A DNA stretch of 64,000 nt from Apilactobacillus apinorum (GTDB lineage: Bacteria > Bacillota > Bacilli > Lactobacillales > Lactobacillaceae). The notes under the pieces are model-generated. The model was not told the DNA's origin. It did not search any database and saw only the letters and a program-made list of their open reading frames with translations. Within the stretch, counting starts at the first letter, position 1; every line of letters starts with the position of its first letter. This document shows, in pieces, positions 9,290-15,410 of the stretch. The position numbers and the translations under genes are program-made. Location of the stretch: positions 62,001 through 126,000 of the forward strand of contig NZ_KQ440396.1 of assembly GCF_001281175.1 (NCBI RefSeq). Direction: 5' to 3'.

Positions 9290-9811
9290 ATGAGTAAAGA
9301 AACAGCAATTTTTGCGGGTGGTTGTTTCTGGTGTATGGTTGAACCATTTGATCAACAACCAGGAATCGAAAGTGTAATCTCAGGTTATACCGGAGGACAC
9401 GTAGAAAACCCAACATACGAACAAGTATGTAGCCATACTACTGGTCATACTGAAGCGGTTGAAATCACATTTGATCCAGAAATTATTTCATACAAAGAAC
9501 TTGTTGAAATTTACTGGAGACAAACTGATCCAACTGATGCTGCTGGTCAATTCCAAGACCGTGGTGACAGTTATCGTCCAGTAATCTTCGTAAATAGCGA
9601 AGAACAAAGAGAAGTGGCAGAAGCTTCTAAAAAAGCTTTAGCTGAAAGTGGCATGTTTGATGATCCAATTGTTACTTCAATTGAAGATGCAAAGCCTTTC
9701 TATCCAGCTGAAGATTATCACCAAGATTTCTATAAAAAGAACCCATTACGAGCACAAATTGAAGAATTAGGTGGTCGTCAACAATTTAAAGATACAAAAT
9801 GGGCTAGATAA
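9290..9811 (+). CDS. msrA: Peptide-methionine (S)-S-oxide reductase MsrA
   Basis: Reduces methionine S-sulfoxide, complementing MsrB. The catalytic Cys12 is in the GGCFWCM motif, with family signatures [18 protein letters not shown] and YHQDFY. The 173-residue length is normal. It is the second gene of the msrBA operon. The ribosome site AAAAGGGGGA precedes the ATG and an intrinsic terminator follows. Confidence 0.97.
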   Translation: MSKETAIFAGGCFWCMVEPFDQQPGIESVISGYTGGHVENPTYEQVCSHTTGHTEAVEITFDPEIISYKELVEIYWRQTDPTDAAGQFQDRGDSYRPVIFVNSEEQREVAEASKKALAESGMFDDPIVTSIEDAKPFYPAEDYHQDFYKKNPLRAQIEELGGRQQFKDTKWAR

Positions 9812-9812
9812 T

Positions 9813-9843
9813 AAAAAAGATTGCCAATAGGCAATCTTTTTTT
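9813..9843. terminator. Bidirectional terminator between msrA and rqcH
   Basis: GATTGCC (9819-9825) pairs with GGCAATC (9830-9836) around AATA, flanked by A and T runs, so it works in both directions for the convergent genes. Confidence 0.9.
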
Positions 9844-11551
9844 ATTTGTTCTTTCTTAAGTTATCAACGAATTCTTTGCTAGGAGTGACATAAACGGTTT
9901 GTTGACCTTCATATATAACGAAACCAGGTTTTGCCCCGTTAGGTTTTCTAATTTTTTTAACTTGAACATAGTCAACTGGAACGGTTGCTGAATCACGTGC
10001 TTTAGAGAAATATGCTGCAAGCATAGCCGCGTCTTCAATCGTTTTATCATCCGGATCAAAGTCTTTAATAATAACATGTGATCCATGAATCTTTTGAGTA
10101 TGCAACCAAGTGTCACGTTTATCAGCATCTTTCATTGTTAATTTATCGTTTTGCAAATTGTTTTTACCAACAAGAATATGAACACCTTCATCAGTAATAA
10201 ATTCTTCAGGCTTACTAATTTTCGTATTGGTACCTTTTTTGTTTGAATGATTATTATGATGTTTTAAATAACCTTCATTTTCAAACTCAACTTTTATGTC
10301 GTCTAAGTCAGATGGATTAGCAAGTTCAATTTGGGATAAGATGTTATCAAAATAATTGATTTCATTAATCGTCTTTTCAAGTTGATCAGTAACATAAGAT
10401 ACAGCATTCTTTTCTTTTTGATATCTTTTGAAATACTTTTGTGCATTTTCTGATGGAGAAATTTGGTTAGAAATACTAATTTCAATCGGATTACCATTAT
10501 CATAAAAGTTAGGAAGGGTAATTTTAGTCATCCCTTTTTTAATTTCATGTAGATAGGTCGTTAAAATTTCTCCTTTAACTCTATAATCATCAGCGTATTT
10601 CGTGTTTTCTAAAGTCTTTTCCAACTTTTTCTTTTTAGTTTTGTTTTTCTTAAGTTCAGATTTAGCCACTTTGATTAAAACACTACCTTGTTGCTTAACG
10701 CGATCTAATCTAGCTTTTGTTTCATAAAAATGATCAAGAAGTTCACTTAAAGAGTTAAAGTTTGTATCTTCTTCTTCAAAAGGATAAACTGTAAAAATTG
10801 CTGATCCATTATGTTCAATAAGTGTAGGATTTGGATTATCAAAAAATGAAAAGAATTCACTGAATCCATCTCTATGATTTGTACTAACATGCATCATTTT
10901 TGCTAAAAATAGTGATGTATCCTTTCCTAATCCTTGGAATGTTTTACGAAATTCAGTAGCCAAAACTTCTTGGTTAGGATAGTTAGAAAGCAATGTTTCC
11001 ACTATGTTAAAGTCAAAGTCATCACTAAATGGATTAATCATATTTTGGTTTGGAGGAGTGATGTAGGTATCTCCTGGTAAAATGGTTCTATATCTATTCT
11101 TATCAGCACCAATGCGTTTAATAGCGTCAATAATACGCATATCATCTTGAGTATCTACTAAAATAATATTACTATGACGAGCCATAATTTCTACAACTAA
11201 CATCATTTCTTTGAGATCACCAATTTCATTGCGTGTTGTAAAATGAAAAACCATTACTCGATCATTATCAATTTGAGTAACTTTTTTTAAAATTGATCCG
11301 CTTAGATGTTTTCTCAATGTCATTGTAAAATTAGTTGGAACCTTGGGATTAACATATGAAGTTCTTGAAACTTGTACACGTGCATAGTTAGGGTTCGCAG
11401 AAATTAAAATAGGATAATTTTCGTGGTTAGATCTAATTGTGATAACGACTTCATTATCATAAGGTTGATTAATTTTTGAAATTCGACCACCAGCAACTAG
11501 GTTATTTAATTCAGCGACCATAGCATGTGTGAATGAACCATCAAATGACAT
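9842..11551 (-). CDS. rqcH: Ribosome quality control protein RqcH (NFACT family, FbpA-like)
   Basis: RqcH binds stalled 50S-peptidyl-tRNA complexes and directs addition of C-terminal alanine tails, marking the nascent chain for degradation (family knowledge). The 569-residue protein begins with the NFACT-N signature MSFDGSFTHAMVAEL. It then has a lysine-rich coiled-coil middle region (about 290-430) and ends with the NFACT-R domain (TWLHTQKIHGSHVIIKD, AAMLAAYFSKARDS, VIYEGQQTVYV). Homologues are often annotated as fibronectin-binding proteins; a secretion signal is absent here, which fits the cytosolic role. It is a single gene, convergent with msrA. Confidence 0.92.
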   Translation of the reverse strand: MSFDGSFTHAMVAELNNLVAGGRISKINQPYDNEVVITIRSNHENYPILISANPNYARVQVSRTSYVNPKVPTNFTMTLRKHLSGSILKKVTQIDNDRVMVFHFTTRNEIGDLKEMMLVVEIMARHSNIILVDTQDDMRIIDAIKRIGADKNRYRTILPGDTYITPPNQNMINPFSDDFDFNIVETLLSNYPNQEVLATEFRKTFQGLGKDTSLFLAKMMHVSTNHRDGFSEFFSFFDNPNPTLIEHNGSAIFTVYPFEEEDTNFNSLSELLDHFYETKARLDRVKQQGSVLIKVAKSELKKNKTKKKKLEKTLENTKYADDYRVKGEILTTYLHEIKKGMTKITLPNFYDNGNPIEISISNQISPSENAQKYFKRYQKEKNAVSYVTDQLEKTINEINYFDNILSQIELANPSDLDDIKVEFENEGYLKHHNNHSNKKGTNTKISKPEEFITDEGVHILVGKNNLQNDKLTMKDADKRDTWLHTQKIHGSHVIIKDFDPDDKTIEDAAMLAAYFSKARDSATVPVDYVQVKKIRKPNGAKPGFVIYEGQQTVYVTPSKEFVDNLRKNK

Positions 11552-11710
11552 TTTATCATCTCTCTTTCGTTAAAAATCTTATAATATAGTATAACTTAAA
11601 TAAGCTATACTTAGCAAAAATAACAGAGTTCTCATGATATAAAACTGGTTTAATGTTATAATTTTTATATAAATTAAAAGATCGTATTAAGATTAAAAGG
11701 ATGATAAATA

Positions 11711-12577
11711 ATGAAAATTGCAATCGTAACAGATAGTACTTCTTACTTATCAAAAGAAGAGCAAGGAAAATATGGCATTCATATTATTCCAATGCCTGTC
11801 ATGATTGATGGTAAGAGTTATGAAGAAGGGGTAAATATCTCAACCGAGGAATTCTATGAAAAATTGAAGAATTCGCAATCATTCCCAAGTACTTCTCAAC
11901 CTGCTATGGGAGAATTAATCAATATGTACAATAGTCTAGCTGAAGAGGGATACGATGCAGTTATCAGTATTCATTTAGCAAGTACTATTTCTGGGTTCTT
12001 TAATTCACTATCCGCGTTAGCACCGACTATTGAAAATATTAAAGTAATTCCTTACAATTCAAAAATTACAGTAAAATTAATGGGGAACTTGGTAATTGAA
12101 GCTGCTAAACAGGTTGAAGCAGGTAAATCAATTGAAGAAGTTATTGAACACTTAGATATGGTTAGAGATACCATTGATGAAATTTTTGTTGTAGATGATT
12201 TGCAAAACTTAGTTAGAGGTGGAAGACTGTCAAATGCTTCTGCGTTTTTAGGTAGTTTGTTAAAGATTAAACCGCTTCTAACATTTGATAAGCAATCAAA
12301 CGAAATTGTAGCTTTTGAAAAAGTTCGTTCTCGTAAAAAAGCATTAAAGAGAACTGAAGAACTATTTAAAGAAGCAATTGATAAAGTCGATTATCCAGTA
12401 AAAGCCATCGTTATTAATGGAAATGATCCTGAAGCTGGACACGAATGGAAAGAAAGTATTCAGTCTATTTATCCTGATATGAAGATTGAAGAAAGTTATT
12501 TTGGTCCAGTTATTGGAACTCATTTAGGAAATAAATCATTAGCATTAGCCTGGATGATTGATACAGAAACCAAATAA
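11711..12577 (+). CDS. DegV family fatty-acid-binding protein (FakB-like)
   Basis: DegV proteins hold a fatty acid and present it to the kinase FakA, which phosphorylates it so that PlsX/PlsY can use exogenous fatty acids (family knowledge). Motifs visible in this 288-residue protein are AIVTDSTSYL at the N terminus, TSQPAMGE, HLASTISGFFNS, the central VVDDLQNLVRGGRLS, and the C-terminal FGPVIGTHLG. The partner candidate fakA is at 57313-58989 in this window. It is a single gene, with start ATG preceded by AAAAGGA, and is terminated at 12658-12692. Confidence 0.92.
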   Translation: MKIAIVTDSTSYLSKEEQGKYGIHIIPMPVMIDGKSYEEGVNISTEEFYEKLKNSQSFPSTSQPAMGELINMYNSLAEEGYDAVISIHLASTISGFFNSLSALAPTIENIKVIPYNSKITVKLMGNLVIEAAKQVEAGKSIEEVIEHLDMVRDTIDEIFVVDDLQNLVRGGRLSNASAFLGSLLKIKPLLTFDKQSNEIVAFEKVRSRKKALKRTEELFKEAIDKVDYPVKAIVINGNDPEAGHEWKESIQSIYPDMKIEESYFGPVIGTHLGNKSLALAWMIDTETK

Positions 12578-12657
12578 GTTAATATTTTACATCAAATAAA
12601 CGGACTTAATTAGAATTTTAGGGTTATTATTCATCAAAACACAAACATTAATTGAAC

Positions 12658-12692
12658 AAAAGTATAAAACGTTAGTTGTTTTATGCTTTTAT
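12658..12692 (+). terminator. Terminator-like hairpin after degV
   Basis: AAAAGTATAAAAC (12658-12670) pairs with GTTTTATGCTTTT (12678-12690) with one G-T wobble; the 3' arm itself supplies the T-rich tail. The region 12578-12657 otherwise shows nothing I can name. Confidence 0.6.
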
Positions 12693-12735
12693 AAATGATA
12701 ATATAGATGTTGCAAGTTATTTTGCAAAAAAATTT

Positions 12736-12824
12736 AGGAGTAGGGTTATATGCGTAAAGTGCTAGTGGAACGGAATGTGAACGCTAGACGAAAACTACGG
12801 TTGCGATGTATATCCCGCATTCGC
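12736..12824 (+). ncRNA. Tetrahydrofolate (THF) riboswitch aptamer upstream of folT
   Basis: The segment follows the THF-I riboswitch pattern in order: GGAGTAG at the 5' end, GCGTAAAGTG (12752-12761), a hairpin CTAGTG/CGCTAG (12762-12767 with 12782-12787) whose loop carries CGGAATGTG, then ACGAA, a CGGT element, and the 3' block GCATTCGCC. A helix GGTTATAT with TATATCC can form as the second stem. The location directly before a folate-type ECF S component is the classic genomic site. The closing helix P1 looks weak, so the exact ends are approximate. Confidence 0.8.
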
Positions 12825-12858
12825 CACAACGTTTTTATAATATCGTTTTTATAATGAT

Positions 12859-12880
12859 TTAGTGGCAGCTCCACTAGGAG
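12859..12880 (+). promoter_or_regulatory. Expression platform hairpin overlapping the folT ribosome site
   Basis: TAGTGG (12860-12865) pairs with CCACTA (12871-12876), directly abutting and sharing a base with the ribosome site AGGAG (12876-12880). The same CCACTAG can instead pair with CTAGTGG (12762-12768) inside the aptamer. This gives two mutually exclusive structures that could switch translation of folT. Confidence 0.55.
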
Positions 12881-12893
12881 ATGTCTTGTTTTT

Positions 12894-13439
12894 ATGAATG
12901 CTTCAACTTTATTTAGAGTTCCACGTATTAACGTTAGGGACGCATCAACAATTGCTATTTTAATGGCATTGTCATATGTATTAGGAAAATTTGGAATACA
13001 CACTCCAATCGTTGTATTTACTTTCTCATTCCTAGTTACAGCTGTAATGGCATCCATGTATGGACCAATCATTTCAGCAGTAGTAGCAGGGGTCTGTGAT
13101 GTAATGTTTACACTATTGAGTGGACAAATGTACTTACCAGGTTTTACTCTATCAGCAATGACTGCAGCATTTATCTTTGGACTATTTTTATACAAAAATG
13201 AAAAATTCAGTCCATGGAAAGCAATTGTAGCTCAATTAATTATTACCTTATTGGTAAACACATTTATGAATACTTTATTCTTAACTTTATCACCATTAAC
13301 ATCAGGATACAGTTTTAAAGTATTTATCATGACTAGACTAGTAAAACAAGTTATTACAACACCAATTCAAATGGTATTACTTGTTGTTGTTCTAGGTAAC
13401 CCAATCATGCAAAAACTAATTAAGTCTCGTTGGAAATAA
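12894..13439 (+). CDS. folT: ECF transporter S component, folate-specific (FolT)
   Basis: Membrane-embedded substrate-binding subunit of an energy-coupling factor transporter for folate; the ATPases and EcfT would be encoded elsewhere. The 181-residue protein has about six hydrophobic helices. It has the S-component features of an N-terminal alanine-rich helix (TIAILMALSYVLGKFGI) and the loop MYGPIISAVVAGVCDVMFTLL. Folate specificity is inferred mainly from the THF riboswitch upstream. The start ATG 12894 is 13 bases after AGGAG, longer than usual, and no better in-frame start exists. gpx follows 25 bases later. Confidence 0.85.
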   Translation: MNASTLFRVPRINVRDASTIAILMALSYVLGKFGIHTPIVVFTFSFLVTAVMASMYGPIISAVVAGVCDVMFTLLSGQMYLPGFTLSAMTAAFIFGLFLYKNEKFSPWKAIVAQLIITLLVNTFMNTLFLTLSPLTSGYSFKVFIMTRLVKQVITTPIQMVLLVVVLGNPIMQKLIKSRWK

Positions 13440-13464
13440 TAAATTCGATTGAGAGTGAAGTTAT

Positions 13465-13938
13465 ATGATTAAAAATTTTTACGATTTTAAGTTAACTGAA
13501 ATGAATGGATCAAACATTGATTTTAATGATTTAAAAGGTAAGGTAGTACTTGTTGTTAATACAGCAAGTAAGTGTGGTCTTGCAGGACAATTAAAAGATC
13601 TACAATACTTATACGATAAATATAAAGATGATAATTTTGTTATCATTGGCGTTCCATCAAATCAATTCCATATGGAGTTAAAAGATGATCAAAAGACCAG
13701 TGAATATTGCCAATTACACTACGGTGTAACTTTCCCAATGAGCAAACAAGCGAAAGTTAACGGTAAAGATGAATTACCATTATTTACTTACTTGAAAAAT
13801 GCTTCAGGTAAAGGCCGTATAAAGTTTAACTATACTAAATTTTTAATTAATAAGAATGGCGAATTTATTAAAAGATATTCACCATTAAAAAATCCTCGTA
13901 AGTTCGAACAAGATATTGTTAGTGAACTTAATCAATAA
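13465..13938 (+). CDS. gpx: Glutathione peroxidase family protein (cysteine type)
   Basis: A 157-residue thioredoxin-fold peroxidase. The peroxidatic Cys37 lies in NTASKCGLAGQ and the resolving-type Cys82 in SEYCQLHYGVTFP. This two-cysteine layout uses thioredoxin rather than glutathione in known members. The usual catalytic Gln loop is present as PSNQF. The usual WNFTKF motif reads FNYTKF, so the catalytic tetrad tryptophan is replaced by phenylalanine. It probably shares the folT transcript and ends at an intrinsic terminator. Confidence 0.88.
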   Translation: MIKNFYDFKLTEMNGSNIDFNDLKGKVVLVVNTASKCGLAGQLKDLQYLYDKYKDDNFVIIGVPSNQFHMELKDDQKTSEYCQLHYGVTFPMSKQAKVNGKDELPLFTYLKNASGKGRIKFNYTKFLINKNGEFIKRYSPLKNPRKFEQDIVSELNQ

Positions 13939-13940
13939 TT

Positions 13941-13972
13941 AAAAGCATTCATTAATTTGGATGCTTTTTTAT
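13941..13972 (+). terminator. Intrinsic terminator after gpx
   Basis: AAAAGCATTC (13941-13950) pairs with GGATGCTTTT (13959-13968), followed by more T residues. Confidence 0.8.
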
Positions 13973-14020
13973 TTTTACTATTAATTAATTGCAAATATAT
14001 AAAGGGGGAATATGTGAAAT

Positions 14021-14119
14021 ATGTCTCTGTTTAATTTTATTTATCTACTTTACATAATATATATTATGCGAAGTAGATATAAAATAAGAAAAAATAGCAC
14101 TTTTAGTTCATTGTCTTAA
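14021..14119 (+). CDS. Possible 32-residue membrane peptide (uncertain)
   Basis: A strong ribosome site AAAGGGGG (14001-14008) precedes three candidate starts: ATG 14012, immediately followed by TGA; GTG 14014, a six-codon frame; and ATG 14021. The last encodes 32 residues with a hydrophobic core FNFIYLLYIIYIM followed by a basic tail RSRYKIRKN, the shape of a small membrane peptide or type I toxin. The reading frame runs through a large palindrome. The spacing of 12 bases from ribosome site to ATG 14021 is long, and no homology is recognised. It may be a non-functional remnant. Confidence 0.3.
   Translation: MSLFNFIYLLYIIYIMRSRYKIRKNSTFSSLS
14042..14079. repeat. Large perfect-arm palindrome in the gpx-GNAT intergenic region
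   Basis: TATCTACTT (14042-14050) pairs with AAGTAGATA (14071-14079). Inside it CATAATAT/ATATTATG (14053-14068) is a perfect 16-base palindrome, with one 2-base mismatch (TA/CG) between the two helices. No T run follows, so it does not look like a terminator. Confidence 0.6.
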
Positions 14120-14176
14120 TTATTGATTTCTTACATAATATGTTAAACTTATATAAAATATTGAAAGGATTTATTT

Positions 14177-14704
14177 ATGATTTCTTTTTCTGAAATTAGC
14201 AATATCGATGAATCAAACTATTGGATGAACTTATATGATGCTTCATTTCCAGAATACGAAAAAACGCCATTTAATGATTTAGTTCAAATGTCTAATTCTG
14301 ATCATCGTATAAAGATGTATTTAATTAAATATAATGATAACAAAGCTGGTATTATCTATTTAGTAGATATGAATACTAAAGCGTTTATTTTCTACTTTGC
14401 TATCGATTCAAGTATTCGTGGTCAAGGACTTGGGAAACTGGTTATTAATGCTTTAAATAAAGAATTTAAGGATGGATTTATATTAGAATGTGAATCCACT
14501 ATTGGTAATTTCCCTAATTCTGAGCAACGTGATGCTAGATATCGATTCTACATGAAGAACGGTTTAATCGATACTAACTTATTTTCAAGGGATTCGGGAC
14601 AAAAGTTCCACCTACTCACTTCAAATGAAAAATGTACTAAAGATAATTACCTTTATGCCAATAAATTGCTGGGAATATCGGTTGATGTATTAAAGCGTAA
14701 ATAG
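14177..14704 (+). CDS. GNAT family N-acetyltransferase
   Basis: A 175-residue protein with the acetyl-CoA binding motif A of GNAT enzymes (SSIRGQGLGKLVINAL, about residues 79-94). It also has a C-terminal segment with the YRFYMKNGL pattern common in motif B. The acceptor substrate is unknown, and the context gives no hint. ATG 14177 has the ribosome site GAAAGGA. It is followed immediately by an unusually long hairpin terminator. Confidence 0.85.
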   Translation: MISFSEISNIDESNYWMNLYDASFPEYEKTPFNDLVQMSNSDHRIKMYLIKYNDNKAGIIYLVDMNTKAFIFYFAIDSSIRGQGLGKLVINALNKEFKDGFILECESTIGNFPNSEQRDARYRFYMKNGLIDTNLFSRDSGQKFHLLTSNEKCTKDNYLYANKLLGISVDVLKRK

Positions 14705-14715
14705 ATACAAATATA

Positions 14716-14796
14716 GGGCGCTCTGTGCTGCAAGTTTTTATATTCATGTGTATAGTTATACATTAACTTGCAGTGTAAAGCGCCCTTTTTATTTTT
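14716..14796 (+). terminator. Exceptionally long three-helix hairpin with T tail
   Basis: Nested helices: GGGCGCT (14716-14722) with AGCGCCC (14779-14785); CTGCAAGTT (14728-14736) with AACTTGCAG (14765-14773); ATGTGTA (14746-14752) with TATACAT (14757-14763). TTTTTATTTTTT follows. It can terminate the GNAT transcript but is over twice the size of the other terminators here. A stable small RNA is an alternative. Confidence 0.75.
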
Positions 14797-14879
14797 TATG
14801 AAAATTACAAGTCAAAATAATCAGAATTTTAAGTTTCATATGATAGAATTCAAACATATTATGGAATTGGAGAGTTATT

Positions 14880-15365
14880 ATGAAGATATTTAAACAAAGC
14901 AGAAAAGTTTATCTGTTTGCTTTTATAGTGATTGTTTTAATTGGTTTAGGAATTAGAAATACAATTGATAATGGAAAATTTTATCAATTTACCAATAATA
15001 ATGCTAACTTACTAGTTAAGGCTGATCAGAAAAGTAAAGTAATTTGGAAACTAGAAAGTGGAGATTCAAACGTTACATATTTATTCTTTAACAAACATAA
15101 TCAAGTATTAATTGCTGAAGATAAATCAGATTTAAATGGAATCTACAAGAATCCTAATAATTACAGTGATGATGTTGGAACATATCAAAATAACAGCGGA
15201 GAAATCACGTTTAACATCAAATATGATGAAGAACAAGTTAATATTAAGATATATAACTTAAAGAAGGTTAACAGTAATAAATTTAAAGGTGTTATTGAAA
15301 CTGATTCTGAAAGTACATCATTTAAGCAAAATGCGACAATTACTAAAGATGGATATATCAAATAA
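14880..15365 (+). CDS. Hypothetical membrane-anchored extracytoplasmic protein
   Basis: I do not recognise this 161-residue protein. It starts with a short basic stretch (MKIFKQSRKVY) and one hydrophobic segment (about 12-25), suggesting an N-terminal membrane anchor or signal peptide without a lipobox cysteine. The remaining 130 residues are polar, rich in Asn, Lys and Asp, and read like a beta-rich secreted domain. It has its own ribosome site (GGAGAG) and a strong terminator, so it is a monocistronic unit. It is convergent with the carB-like gene. Probably lineage-specific. Confidence 0.7.
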   Translation: MKIFKQSRKVYLFAFIVIVLIGLGIRNTIDNGKFYQFTNNNANLLVKADQKSKVIWKLESGDSNVTYLFFNKHNQVLIAEDKSDLNGIYKNPNNYSDDVGTYQNNSGEITFNIKYDEEQVNIKIYNLKKVNSNKFKGVIETDSESTSFKQNATITKDGYIK

Positions 15366-15371
15366 TTAAAT

Positions 15372-15410
15372 AAAAATACCCTTTTCAATTAATATGAAAA
15401 GGGTATTTTT
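15372..15410. terminator. Bidirectional terminator between the hypothetical gene and carB-like gene
   Basis: AAAAATACCCTTTTC (15372-15386) pairs perfectly over 15 bases with 15396-15410, with T runs on both strands. Confidence 0.92.

Noticed and set aside
9856-10128. 90-residue minus-strand frame overlapping rqcH
   Set aside because: Alternate frame within the NFACT-R domain of rqcH; no ribosome site or recognisable domain.
12746-13195. 149-residue minus-strand frame across folT
   Set aside because: It overlaps the THF riboswitch and the folT coding region on the opposite strand and has no family features; a shadow frame.
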